64,000 nucleotides of DNA from the NCBI GenBank assembly GCA_003290165.1, contig QNQO01010705.1, positions 58,082 through 122,081 on the forward strand, written 5' to 3'. The notes under the pieces are model-generated. The model did not search any database. It was given only the letters and a program-made list of their open reading frames with translations, and had not been told where the DNA came from. Each line of letters begins with the position of its first letter. The first letter of the stretch is position 1. The stretch is from Berberis thunbergii. Its lineage: Eukaryota; Streptophyta; Magnoliopsida; Ranunculales; Berberidaceae. Both the position numbers and the translations under genes were made by a program. Shown here one piece after another: positions 1-10,844 of the stretch.

Positions 1-266
1 GAGCTTCCAGATGCACTAGATGCAAAGGGCATTGTATTTCTTGGCCCCCCAGCTTCATCTATGGCAGCACTAGGAGATCAAATTGGTTCGTTTCTAATTG
101 CTCAATCAGCAGGAATACCAACTGTCCCAGTATCGGATAAGCACAAAAATTAAAGCTTCTAGCCTGTGTTTACACAACTGAGGAGGCAGTAGCAAGCTGT
201 CAGGTGGTGGGTTACCCTGCAATGATAAAGGCATCTTGGGGTGGTGGTGGCAAGGGTATAAGAAAG
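1..266 (+). pseudogene. Acetyl-CoA carboxylase (ACC1-type) fragment, broken
   Basis: This is a remnant of the biotin-carboxylase region of the large multidomain eukaryotic-type acetyl-CoA carboxylase, which makes malonyl-CoA. Reading from base 1, the peptide contains GIVFLGPPASSMAALGDQIG and a following IAQSAGIPTVP, then hits TAA at 150-152. In another frame the exon resumes with ACVYTTEEAVASCQ and KASWGGGGKGIRK, the glycine-rich ATP-grasp loop, and ends at a GT at 267-268. About 20 residues between the two blocks are missing compared with the family. No following ACC exon was found in the next 1 kb. It is therefore an isolated, deleted and frameshifted fragment cut by the window edge. The family call is confident; pseudogene status follows from the stop and the deletion. 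Confidence 0.85.
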
Positions 267-1594
267 GTTTGTTTCCTGCTCGACACAATATATTCTTTAG
301 ATATACAAACTCCAAAGTAAATCTTAGTAATCATAACTAGGAATGTTGACAGTCATGTTGTTAGTGTATATATGTTATGTGGTATCATTTTTTATTTTTA
401 TGTTTTATTTTTGGAATGTTATCTCAACTCTTATATGGTTCATCCTAGCTAGCTATAATACCATGTTGTTAGCTATAAAGGCATTGTTATTTTAAATACA
501 ATTTTATAGTAATTGCAAATATTAAAAAAATTAGTTTAATAAAAATTTATTTTTAGTCATCTCGGAGCGTATGATTTCTTTATGTTTATACAATTTTGTC
601 ATTGTGACATTCCCCTACTTTTTTGTTTTCAACGTAATTTTATATGTAATTGCAAATATTAAAGCAATGAATTGTTTGTTCATAAGTGGCGTAAAACCTC
701 CAACCAAAAAAATATTTGAAATTAATATCTAAAATAATAACTAAATAATTCAATGAAAATATATGTCACTAGCCAATTTGTACAGAATTTGAGCCTCATA
801 TAAACATTTTTTGATGAAATTGTGTTAGGATCTTATTATGTTCGTAAATTTCTGATTTTTTTTTGCTTCAATTAGATATTTATCCTAATTATTTTGTGAT
901 TTTAGTTATATATTCTAGTTATTACGCAGTTTTGCACCTTGCTAAGGTTATTAATATTGTGACTTTATTTTAGCTTAAAATTGAATTACACTTAATTCAA
1001 TTTGATATATGCAATGTATTTTTTTTTATTTTACGAACTCGAAGTAGATTCTTTTGCTTACCATTTCACCCCTCTTTTGACTAAAATTCCGATTTCGCCG
1101 CTGTTGGGAATAGAATAAAAAGCGTAGCTGCAAAACACAACACAATAAAGAGGAGGAGGAAGAAGAAAAAATGGCAACCATAACAGGTCGGTCCTAACGA
1201 GATTGTGTGAAGGAATCAATCTTTGATGTCAATTTATGTGGTTGCCTCCTCTTCTCATCTCTCTTTCTATCTCTTCCCTCTATCGCATCTCTCTCAGAGT
1301 CAATCGCAGCCTTCTGAATCACCGCCAGCAGATCTCAACCATGCCATATGCTGCATATGCTACAGTATATAATAAGATGAGGCCAAGGAGGAGCTACCAC
1401 CTCCTTTACTACATAGTGGGCTGATACCTCCTTGTTCGTACAAACAAACACTTTTCGCCTAATTTCCACCCAACTTTCCTTTGAGACAAACCTCCATTCT
1501 CACTTCTTGCTATGCTACGCTTATCTACCCACGCAATTTTGCACTACGAACTCCCCAGTTCCGTCGTACTTATCCGAATTCTGGTTCTTTCTTG
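267..1594. other. AT-rich intergenic DNA and probable 5' region of the next gene
   Basis: No convincing coding region was seen. Bases 300-1080 are AT-rich with T and A runs. Bases 1130-1594 are richer in purine (GAGGAGGAAGAAG) and CT stretches and probably include promoter and 5' UTR of the kinase-like gene that starts at 1595. The short open frame at 1236-1424 has no recognisable motif. Confidence 0.5.
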
Positions 1595-2887
1595 ATGTGT
1601 AAATCGAAAACCAATACCGATGTGATCGAACCAAAAACTAATCGACCCTCTCGAACATCAACAAGATCATCAGCAACAATGGATTCACATCGAACACCGA
1701 AGCTACCTTCAACTTCAAACCCATCAACAAGCTACAACAACACCACCACAAGTGAAAAGTACAACAACAGTTCAAGAACCTCAGCTGCATCAACTTCAAG
1801 CCGTACATCTCTCACAAGCCTCCGAGATTCTCTCCCTGAGAACCCTCACATTCACATATACGATTTCTCCGAAATCTCCACCGCCACCAACAACTTTCTC
1901 GTCAAGCGTCTCTCCTCAGCCACCACCTCCTCCTGGCGGTGCGTAATTCGAGGCAAAGACAGTATAGTCATACAAAGGAAGTTCCGCCATTCAATCGAAG
2001 CTTCAGAGCTTCGCGAACGGCTAGGAATGATCTGCAAAAGCCACCACGTCAGCTTGAGCAAGCTAAGGGGTGCTTCTATCTCTGGTGATCATATTTATCT
2101 TGTTTATGATTACATTAACGGAGCCAATCTCGCGGAGTGTCTTCGCAACCCCAAGAACCCTAACTTCACCGTTCTTTCAAGTTGGATCTCTAGAATGCAA
2201 GTTGCCACTGATGTCGCGCAAGGGTTGGAATACATTCATCATTATACAGGATTGAATTTGAGTTTGGTGCATAATCATATCAAGAGTTCGAGTGTAATTA
2301 TCACCGAGCCTTCTTTGAATGCGAAGATATGTCATTTTGGTACATCTGAACTTTGTGGAGAAATAAATAGAGATCAAAATGATCAAGTTATTAAAGAAGA
2401 AGAAGAGTCGTCGAAAAATAAAATGTTACATAGGTTGGATAGTAGAGTGACGAAATTCGAAGGAACACGAGGTTATATGTCACCAGAAATTCAACATGGT
2501 GGGTATGCAACACAGAAATCTGATGTGTATGCATTCGGTGTGGTGATGTTAGAACTTTTATCAGGCATAGAGCCATTGAAGTATCGATATGATCGAGTTA
2601 AAGGCGATTATGAGAGGGTTTCTGTAATTGAAACTGCCAGAGAGGCCATTGAAGATGAATGGAAATTGAGGACATGGATTGATAGGAGGTTGAAGGATTC
2701 ATTTCCAGTTGAGGTGGCAGAGAAGATGACTCGCATAGTGCTGGATTGCGTCGATACGGAGCCTGATAAACGGCCGGATATGCGCCGTGTTGCAGGGAAG
2801 ATCTCCAAGCTTTATCTGAAGTCGATGAAGTGGGCGGAGAAGATGAGACTTCCTACTGAGTTTACTGTGTCTTTTGCTGGGCGTTGA
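1595..2887 (+). CDS. LYK-like receptor-like cytoplasmic pseudokinase, intronless
   Basis: A 430-residue protein with a Ser/Thr-rich N-terminal tail (1-80) followed by a protein-kinase fold (about 85-405). I recognise it as the kinase-only protein commonly annotated as 'lysM domain receptor-like kinase 3-like' in plants. There is no LysM, signal peptide or membrane segment. The start is the first in-frame ATG (MCKSK); the open frame extends 38 codons upstream without an ATG. Catalytic motifs are degenerate: no glycine loop, HRD is replaced by H226-N227-H228, and DFG by H247-F248-G249. The APE-like site (SPE, 296-298), TRGYMSPE activation-segment end, KSDVYAFGVVMLELLSG and KRPDM motifs are kept. 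I infer a scaffold or regulatory pseudokinase rather than an active enzyme. A polar acidic insert (256-285) lies between the HFG site and the activation segment. Confidence 0.85.
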   Translation: MCKSKTNTDVIEPKTNRPSRTSTRSSATMDSHRTPKLPSTSNPSTSYNNTTTSEKYNNSSRTSAASTSSRTSLTSLRDSLPENPHIHIYDFSEISTATNNFLVKRLSSATTSSWRCVIRGKDSIVIQRKFRHSIEASELRERLGMICKSHHVSLSKLRGASISGDHIYLVYDYINGANLAECLRNPKNPNFTVLSSWISRMQVATDVAQGLEYIHHYTGLNLSLVHNHIKSSSVIITEPSLNAKICHFGTSELCGEINRDQNDQVIKEEEESSKNKMLHRLDSRVTKFEGTRGYMSPEIQHGGYATQKSDVYAFGVVMLELLSGIEPLKYRYDRVKGDYERVSVIETAREAIEDEWKLRTWIDRRLKDSFPVEVAEKMTRIVLDCVDTEPDKRPDMRRVAGKISKLYLKSMKWAEKMRLPTEFTVSFAGR

Positions 2888-3557
2888 GGATTTTGATTTT
2901 GATTTTGATTAATTAAATCTCTTGCAATGTGATTAGAAAATTTTGTAAACTACTTAGTGGCTATTTTTTTAATACTTTTTTTTTCAAGGGATGGGATTTT
3001 TTTATAATGTAAAATGAGTCGATGTGACGCAACTACTGAAAAATGTATAATTTAACAAGCAAGGAAATCTCCGGTTTAGATGCCACCTGTGGATGCTCTT
3101 GTAGATTTTTGTGCAAAAAGAGTTTATGCAAAATTTGCTCATGGATTTGGACCTAAACCCTGGATATGAAGCGTGGGATGTTGGATTTAAGTAGTAATGA
3201 TGTCAAAGATTTGTGACAGATGAAATCACAAGTCCAACTTCAGACGGCATTCAGGATGGAAGGGATTAAGGGATTGAAAAAAAGAGTCAAAGACTTCCAA
3301 ACATACTCAACCTCCATAAAGTTGAGTTGATTTAGAATCTTCAAGTTCACATTGCCAATTCTGTCACAAACTTATCAAAGAGTTCACACATGGCTAAAGA
3401 TGAAAGCTGTAATGATGCTGACATGAAGTCGTCTAATGCATACACAAGAAGTCAAATTATACTTACCTTAGTGAGTGCTCTAAAGAATCACATCATTCAA
3501 TAATACTTCCGTTCTGGCTAAGATTAGCTTTTAATATCATGACTTCAAAGAGAAGCA
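2888..3557. other. 3' flank and intergenic DNA, no gene seen
   Basis: AT-rich sequence downstream of the pseudokinase gene with T-runs at about 2965-2990. No recognisable coding potential, RNA gene or transposon end was found before the hairpin element at 3567. Confidence 0.4.
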
Positions 3558-3566
3558 AAACAAAAA

Positions 3567-3734
3567 GAGTTATTCTAAATGGCGAGGAAATGAGCGAGGG
3601 GAGGGAGGGAGGTGGTGGGATGGGAACCGTTCACCTCCCTCGGGATGTGTGGAGGGAGGTGAACGGTTCCCATCCCACCACCTCCCTCCCCTCGCTCATT
3701 TTCTCGCCCACTTCCTCGACATTTAGAATTTCTG
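3567..3734. mobile_element. Hairpin MITE copy 1 (Mutator-type, 9-bp target duplication)
   Basis: A 168-bp GC-rich near-perfect palindrome in AT-rich DNA. Both ends carry the family motif ATTCTAAATGGCGAGG, in inverted orientation on the right, and the arms pair over about 60 bp around a small loop near GGGATGTGT. It is flanked by the identical 9-bp direct repeat AAACAAAAA at 3558-3566 and 3735-3743. A 9-bp target duplication is the hallmark of the Mutator superfamily. It has no coding capacity, so it is a non-autonomous element. Transcripts through it would fold into a long hairpin. Other copies of the family lie at 13704, 37707 and 46319, with fragments at 8085, 25112 and 57888. Confidence 0.85.
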
Positions 3735-3924
3735 AAACAAAAATGCGCATTGGATTCCATTGACCTGAACAAAATTCAAGTCTGTCAACTAGACCGGCAA
3801 GGTACAAAGGGTGATTTCCATCATCACATCCAAACAAGATTCAAGTTCCTCTCACCAGAGATTTGAGACAACCTAATTTTGCTCTCTTGTCATTCTAATC
3901 ATCTACAGCGAATCCCAACATTTT

Positions 3925-5003
3925 CCAATCCCTTAATCATGATCCCTTCCTACAATGAGTGGATACCAATGTTTAAGCTGAGACTATAATGCAAAACCAG
4001 CGATATAATATAAAAATCAAATAACCACCCCGGCAACTTTAAAATTGGTTTACCCTATACTATTCCTCCCCTATTCTTTAATGAAAGTCATTGTCATCTG
4101 AACAATGCCAATTCCAAGATAAATCAAATCATGCTGAACACCCAAAGAGACCACCCTCTTCCTAAATCCATCTGCCCCAATCTCCTCTCCCTTTTCCCTT
4201 CTGATCCCCTAATCTGCTAGGTTGGAGACCATAGTTGCATATTGTCTGAGCTCGTATCTCTATCCAGATGAAATCTGTTTTGGAACCATTTCTAAAGTGA
4301 AGTGCAAGGCAAGGGCTTCCTCAATATTAGCCTATAAAAGTGATTGAATAGGACTCCGGCGAATGACGAAATGAGGGGTCTATGATGACCCCTCTAGCCA
4401 TGTAAGGGAAGACAAGACAAGAGATTCTATGAAGAGATGTTCATTGATCACTCCTTTTGGCCCAACTTATGGTTTCAAACCACATCCTTTAGCCCTTTAC
4501 GACAATCCTAGTGAAACAAGCAGGTCCACCAGCAGAAACCCTATGCACAATGGCACCAATGTAGGAACAGCAAATGTTCAGATAAGCAGAAAGATGAAAA
4601 AAGTTGAAGAACAAGCTACCAAGTTAGCCCAAACATAACAAAAAAGATAATCAAGAACTCTCAGCATGATGTAACCGCATCCAAAAATGCAAATCAAAGG
4701 CGTGCCTAAAATCACCAGGCATCTTATAGAGAAGGGGCACAATTGAAATCTCCTCATATAAGCATGAATAGGTTAATAGGACCCACCTCATGAATCTTTT
4801 TTTTTGAAAGGCAAGCGTGCCGCCGGTGGACGTGGGGATTAAACCACCACAGCCTTAACCATCCAATCAGGCTACCATTGGCAAATAACATATAATATTT
4901 TCTTTCATTTTATATTATATCGCTGGTTTTGCATTATCTACAATCTCAACTTAAACAATGATATCTACACATTCTAGGAAGGGATCATGATCAAGGGATT
5001 AAG
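3925..5003. repeat. Inverted repeat pair, arms about 90 bp
   Basis: Bases 3925-4015 (containing CCCTTAATCATGATCCCTTC and GCAAAACCAGCGATATAATA) recur in inverted orientation at about 4910-5003, separated by roughly 0.9 kb. The arms are similar but not identical. The span could be an old foldback or long-TIR element, or an inverted duplication. No transposase was found in the spacer and no target duplication was identified. Confidence 0.55.
4797..4882 (-). mobile_element. Possible tRNA-derived SINE remnant
   Basis: Read on the minus strand this stretch begins with an A-box-like block (TAGCCTGATTGGATGGTTAAGG), continues to a B-box-like GGTTTAATCCC, and ends in a short A-run next to CTTTC. That order (A box, B box, A tail) is what a tRNA-headed SINE shows. 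The body is very short and no target duplication was found, so this may be only a tRNA-like fragment. Confidence 0.35.
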
Positions 5004-5829
5004 TGAATCTTATAACAATGATATCACCTCATGAATCTTATAAAACATGAATCTTATGAGGAATCGATTTCCTGTTAGTAAATAGACAACCAACAAACGG
5101 AAATCCGCATAACAAGGGAAATGGAATTCCCAAGGAAAATGGCTTACCAAACAGATCCTTGGAGAAATAAGCCAGCAGGCTAGGAAGTTCAAGTAAAATT
5201 AGATGTATTTTGATAGGAATGGAATATTGCTTTCTACAACTTAATAGAAATGATCTAATATCCGTTAAAGCATTAACAACTAAGCATACAACATAACAAA
5301 GAATTCCTACTTAGCTCCCCTTTAAACCAGCAGTGTATGGACCATCTACATGATAACATGTCGAAATTTCAATCACATCTGGTTTCTTGAAGTTTGACCA
5401 TGCTTCAAATCAAAACCCAGATGTTCCCTTAACCCAAAATATCCCAACAGAAGGCATTGGGGATAAAACACCAGATCTTACTGCTTCCTTTTTTGGAAGC
5501 TTTGTGCTTACATTTATGCAACACATCCACAATTGGAGAACAGCCAATATACACCGAAACCATCAGTGAAACAATTCTCTATGTCCCAAAGAATCCCCAT
5601 AATAGTACCTCATTCATGAAGGCCTCTTGTAGTCAAAGACACACCATCACCCCCTAAAATAAATAAATAATGATAATAATAATAATAATATTCCACATTA
5701 TGGGAAATTGATGGTTAAGTCCATTCCCTTTCCTAATCACTACAAACATCCTTGGAAAACCATCTTTGAAGGCCAAATCACACTACATTTTTTTAAGTAT
5801 TTTTATAAACAAAAGGTGGGGCGGGGCAA

Positions 5830-7060
5830 AATATATACTAACAAACCACTCCTCAGTAAGCTATACATCATGTGGAAACATTAGGGAAAACTATACATTC
5901 CCAACTGCACATACAAGAAGCAAATTGATGCCTCTGGAATGTATTTGTTCCAGTTAGAACCCCATAACCATAAAGTAACTTTAATGTATGTCCAAAGCTG
6001 TTGAACAGATTTCTGCACATTCACAAAGATCATGTTGCTCCTTTCTCTCCAGAGCACCCAAACAAAAACATGAAGTAATCTCTCCCATGCCCATTTACCA
6101 AAAACAATGAAACAAGGAAGACTAGATGAAACAGCTTGCAAACTTTCCATCCAGATAAAAAATGAAGTGGAAAGTAGGGCTTGCAAATGAAATTCAGAAA
6201 GAGCAAGAGACCACATGCCAAAGGGCAGCACAGGAGGATGTGATCTATGGATTCATCTCCACAAGAACAAAAGACACAATGATTGGGAATAGACAAATCC
6301 CTTTTGATGATGTTGTCTACTGTGAGAATCCTGCCATGAAGATCAGTCTAGAGGAGAAAGGAGGCACTTGGGGACACTTCTTTCTACCAAACCATCTGTT
6401 GTAGTTTGCAAATTCTCTAATGATGGAGGGAAAGACTGAAGAGTAGTAGCAAGGAGTTGCTACCATTCTTTAGCAGAGTAATCAGTATCCTTGGCATTCC
6501 ATAACCACTTATTCTCTTGGAGATCTAATGCAACTTCATCAGTAAGGGATAGTAGCTCTGTCATATGTGGAACCTTCCAATCATTTAAGTTTCTTATCAA
6601 GTAAAAATCCAGCCTTGGTTTGGTGGTCCTATAAGTCTTTGATCGTACACAATTTTTTGTTGGAAGATCCAATCCACGTATGATCCCAAATTTTAATTCT
6701 ATCCCCATTATGTGCTTCAAAGGACACCTTGTTTTGGAGCTCAGATTTGGTATTCATGATACCTTTCCAAAGAGAACAGCTATAGGAGGGAGGAAGTTGG
6801 TTCAAAGGTGAACCAATCAAGAGGGCCTACACCATATTCATCAGCTTATCACTTTTCTCCAAAGGGCATCTGTTTCAACTTCAAACCTATTGATCCACTT
6901 AATCAATAATGCTTTGCTGAACTCCCTGACTTTTCTAGTGCTCAAGCCTCCATTGCACTTGGGCTGACAGACTTGCTTCACATTAAGGAGATGGAACTTT
7001 TTATCTCCACACCATTTGTCAAGCCAAATCTAATTTTATCACCTTTCAAGAACAAATCCA
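5830..7060 (-). pseudogene. LINE (RIL/L1-type) reverse transcriptase 3' remnant
   Basis: Minus-strand reading in several broken frames gives the typical C-terminal part of plant LINE ORF2. From about 7050 downward come a VCQPKCNGGLSTRK-like block, a RIKIWDHTWIGS block, then the zf-RVT zinc motif (CVFCSCGDESIDHILLCC), and finally VWVLWRERSNMIF near 6060. This is the region just after the reverse transcriptase. Frame changes and stops separate the blocks, and the catalytic RT core and endonuclease are absent, so the copy is dead and 5'-truncated. The 3' part at 5855-5945 matches, in inverted orientation, the LINE ends at 61.7-62.5 kb, so both come from one family. Confidence 0.8.
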
Positions 7061-7820
7061 ACTCCTTTGAAAAAAAGCTAATCATCGAATTAGAGTAGTT
7101 CGATAACACCGTTAGGACAAGGATATAGCCATCCTTATTGACTTTCCTCTATAAGCAATTTGACACCTCTATCCCCTCCATAACCACTTTCCAAGAACTG
7201 ATATTCATTTTCTAGAACATTCTAATCCCCAATCCACCCCCTTGGCAAAATCTAGTTCTTACAAAGCAGACATACGATGTTCTACACTAATTATCCACCG
7301 AAGATTATCCCCAATACCAACCAAAATTAAAACTAGAAAACAGAAACGAAATTAACTTCCAACTCATGCAACCAACCAATTATGTTCATTGAAAGTAATA
7401 GCTCAACGCTTCGAACAATAATGAAACTCACACCGTTCATAACTAACCTTTAAGATAATCTTTTTAATGTCAAGACCAAATTCCCCCGCTCTCTGCACAA
7501 TTAGCCCATAGTCACTTAAGTAAACAACAGTTCGTGAACAAGCTAGACTCAACATTAATTTTGCATTTTCGTTAACAGTGAATGTGATCGAAAATGTGGC
7601 CATAATACCTAACTTACTTCCAAGTCTTTCCTCGGCTTCCGAATGGACAATGAGATTACTCGTCTCTAACCAATGCAATTAACGAGATCGACGTATGTGT
7701 CTCACTCTTCCAATCACCAAGATACCTAAAAATTACTAATAATAATTACTTGTATCACTCACAATGTTAAGGGAAAAAAAACATAATTAGGTTTCTAAAT
7801 AATAATGGAAATTTCAGTAC

Positions 7821-7990
7821 CTAAAGCAGGACGAGAATGGTGAACGAGAAGGAGATTCGAGTGCATGATCCGATTTGCGGACGAGACTGCGCGAATCCTT
7901 TAGCGACTCTTCGAGCTTTGTACAGAACTCTTGGAACTGTTTCTCGAGTGACAGTAACGAAGTGGCGGAGGAGTCTCCACCGTCCGCCAT
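7821..7990 (-). CDS. Hypothetical coiled-coil-like exon, unknown function
   Basis: On the minus strand an ATG at 7990 opens a frame beginning MADGGDSSATSLLSLEKQF and continuing with a Glu/Lys-rich helical stretch to a possible splice donor (TTTAG then GTACTG) at 7821. The composition (short acidic Ser-rich N-terminus, then an amphipathic helix) looks like a real first exon, and bases 7810-8040 are GC-richer than the surroundings. I do not recognise the family and could not find downstream exons with confidence; sequence down to 7400 has open frames but no motif. It may be a partial or abandoned gene. A rearranged hairpin-MITE copy lies just upstream at 8085. Confidence 0.3.
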
Positions 7991-8084
7991 TGGAGGAGGA
8001 GTTGCAGAGGCGCGGGTTTGGATCCATTTCACACTTTGCAAATCAAACTTTTTTTGTTTTTTTCATGGCAAATGTGTAACGGGT

Positions 8085-8285
8085 TTGAATCTCGAAGGAG
8101 ATACAGGGTACACCCCCTCCCTCGCTCGTTTCCTCGCCGCCTAGATCACTCATGGTGTAAACAGCGCATTAGGTTCTCTTGAAAACGAGCCCTTCTAGGG
8201 AGCGAGGGTAAGGGGCGAGGGATGGGTGTGACCGCCCATCTCCCTCGAAGTAAGTGATGTCGCGCATCTCGAAGCAATTAAGCCT
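8085..8285. mobile_element. Hairpin MITE family, two half-copies in permuted order
   Basis: Bases 8085-8150 match the right half of the hairpin MITE family (AATCTCGAAGG, CCCTCCCTCGCTCGTTTCCT, CGCCGCCTA). Bases 8190-8280 match its left half (GGCGAGGGATGGGTGTGACC, CCATCTCCCTCGA, GCATCTCGAA). The halves lie in reverse order relative to an intact copy. They may be two neighbouring truncated insertions or the result of recombination. No target duplication can be assigned. Confidence 0.6.
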
Positions 8286-8420
8286 CGTTCCCTCGAATTT
8301 CTGCTCGAAAACTCTTAAATTTCGAATCGAAATCTAGAATTTGCGATACATCGCGCGTGAGGAATGCCAAAACAACATTTATAGGAGCCACTTTTGCACC
8401 AAGTTTTGGTTTTTTTACCA

Positions 8421-8604
8421 ATAATTCTAGTCAGCTAGGTTTGGTCGCTATTTTTTTTTATTAAGTTTTGATTTTTTTTTACACTTCTCCCTATTATATA
8501 AATGATGTTTGTGATTGTGTTTTACAAAAAATAAATAAAAAATTTTAAAAAATCAAAACTTAAAAGGCAAAAAAATAACTACCAAACTCAATTGACTATA
8601 CTTA
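8421..8604. mobile_element. Short MITE, CTAGCCAG family, copy A
   Basis: AT-rich stretch of about 180 bp bounded by AATTCTAGTCAGCTAGGTTT on the left and an inverted relative (ACCAAACTCAATTGACTATA) on the right. The interior carries TACACTTCTCCC and GTTTGTGATTGTGTTTTACA, shared in inverted order with copy B at 8764 and copy C at 58421. No transposase; superfamily not assigned because target duplications are ambiguous. Confidence 0.55.
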
Positions 8605-8763
8605 TTTTTATTTTTTTATATTTCTATCAAAACTTTGCCCAATAGTGACTCCCAAACTTGGTTCCCTAGACTTACTCATGCCAAAAGGTTGTGACATTAT
8701 TTACATGATGAACAATTTATCTTCCATCTATAAATGTCAAATTAATGTTGTTTTTTAAAAGAA

Positions 8764-8920
8764 TAAATCTAGCTAGCCAGGTTTGGTAGACACTTTTTAT
8801 TCATTCTTTTTAAAATACAACCACAAACACCATCTATAGATTGGGTAAAAGTGTAAAAAAAAAAAAAAAACCAAAATTTGACTAAAAAATGACTACCAAA
8901 CCTGACTGGCTAGAATTATT
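8764..8920. mobile_element. Short MITE, CTAGCCAG family, copy B
   Basis: Terminal inverted repeats CTAGCCAGGTTTGGTAG (left) and CTACCAAACCTGACTGGCTAG (right, inverted) enclose an AT-rich core containing AAAATACAACCACAAACACC, also present in copy C. About 157 bp, non-coding. Confidence 0.65.
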
Positions 8921-10105
8921 GTTTTGAAAATTTAAACTGCCTATTAATATTTATGGTTAACTATTGTTTGCCTTCTATCATAAATAGCTAATTGAAAAGT
9001 GTCATCACAATTAATTCGTATTGCACTTTTCCCATATAACTAGCAATCAACGTGTCTTAGCCGTTTGTTTTCAAAATAGAATACCAAAATACTATTGACA
9101 AATCAAAAATTGAGATTGAATTTTTTTTATCTCAAACATCTCATCTCAAAAAAAAATCATTTAAATGATAAATGTATCTCGAGAAAAATTCAACAGTTTG
9201 TTAAAAAAAATCATCATCTTCATCCCCATGCCCTCTTCTTCTTCCCTCGTCCACTCTAGTTCGCAACCACTTTCTTCGTCCATTCCCCCCCCCCCCCCCA
9301 TTCTTGCCTTTCCAAAACAAGGGTTGGAGATCTTCAAGAGAGCTTCAAGGGAATGAAGATTTTGCTCGAGGTACAATCTTCTTACCTTCTTCTTTTCCTC
9401 CCCTAAAGAAGAGTCGTTGTTTTGAAGTTGAACATCTCCTCCTTTAGCATCAACTACACCATCTCTAGCACCTGCAACGATGTCATCATCAAGACCCAAC
9501 AAGCAATTAACCGAAGCAACATCAATAGAATAGCCGACCCATTGAGAGTATCAACGAACCAATTCTTTGATTTATAATCATCCAACAAGGTCGCATTGGA
9601 CAAAGCAGTTTCAAGCTTAGTGGGGAAAAGAAAGAGGCGAAGATGTGAAGTGGCAGAAGAGGTGCAATAGTATTCTTCGATCATGACTATGATACGGGTG
9701 TCATCCTGGTGATGATCTATTCTTTTTTGCTGCAATTGCCTCTCAAATAAAGATTTTTTGCTACTGATTCGTGGGAACTGTAGCAATTGCGCGTTAATCT
9801 ATTTGGCACGTCGTGAACTGCTCTTATAATCTGATTTGGGGATTGGAGTGTTGATTCATGAAGGAAGAAGATCTCTTCTTAGATATGAATAAAAGGTCTA
9901 GGATTGTAGTTGAATTGTGTGTTTGAGGAGGAGGGAGGAAGAAGCGGGTGGGTAGGGGTTGTGAACCAAAGAAAGGGAGAGGGAGGGGCGGTGGCGATTT
10001 ACTAAAAGGGGGGAGGGGTGGTCGTGGGGCCGCAAAACAAAGGATGGAGGATGAGGAATAAGGTGGAATGAGGAAGAAGAGAGAGGGGGTTGTGAACCAA
10101 AGAGA

Positions 10106-10607
10106 CAACGATTAAAATATGTAGGGCTTGCACTCAACATAGTCAAGCCCAAATTCAAGTCCAAAATTGATTTACATCTACAAAAAGGAAAATCATATAT
10201 CGACAAAATAGGAAAGTCATAATAGTCAGAATAAGAAAGTCAAAATAAAACAATTTTTTTTTTGTGAGTCGGCGAAAGTTGCAATGTCGAATCTGTTAGA
10301 GAGAGAGGAAGCAAAACGATGACTTGCGATGGTGCATGAACTCTATTACAGAGTGTGATTTCCCTTCAATTTGGTTGAACTTGCAATTGAGGATGTTTCT
10401 GCTGCTGTCATCCCTTCTCTAACTCTTGCATCTAGCGTAGTCGTCGGAAGCAAGGAAGAGTTTAATTGTGTCCTATTTGACTTTCCTATTATGACTATTT
10501 TGACTTTCCTATTCTGTAGATATATGATTTTTCTTGTTGTAGAAGTAAATCAATTTTTGACTTGGGCTTGACTATGTTGAGTGCAAGCCCTACATATTCT
10601 AACCGTT
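10106..10607. repeat. Foldback repeat inside the long-TIR element
   Basis: Bases 10106-10240 (GTAGGGCTTGCACTCAACAT, AATTGATTTAC, AGGAAAGTCATAATAGTCA) recur inverted at 10479-10607 with few differences, around a spacer of about 240 bp. The spacer is GC-richer and holds a short open frame of no known family (10371-10571). The arrangement would form a stem of roughly 130 bp. Confidence 0.75.
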
Positions 10608-10844
10608 GGAGGGGAGGGGTGGGAGGATGAAGATGAATGAGGAGTGGATGAAGAAAATGAAGGGGATGAGTGGAAGACAATTTAATTTTTTTTTTCTTTT
10701 TTTTAACAATTGTTAGATTTTTCTCGAGACACGATTACAATATAATTTGACAATTCGATTTTTCTCGAAATACGTTTATGATTTCAACTGGATCCTGCGA
10801 TTTTCTTTGAGATGAGATGTTTGAGGTACGAAACAGGCTAAGAT

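Noticed and set aside
1481..1594. 38-codon N-terminal extension of the LYK-like protein
   Set aside because: The extension starts from TTG, not ATG, and the conserved family start MCKSK is at 1595.
3539..3837. Open frames on both strands across the 3.6-kb palindrome
   Set aside because: They are products of the GC-rich self-complementary MITE arms; both strands give the same low-complexity peptide.
7403..7678. 91-codon minus-strand frame near the hypothetical exon
   Set aside because: No recognised motif and no splice arrangement convincingly linking it to 7821-7990.
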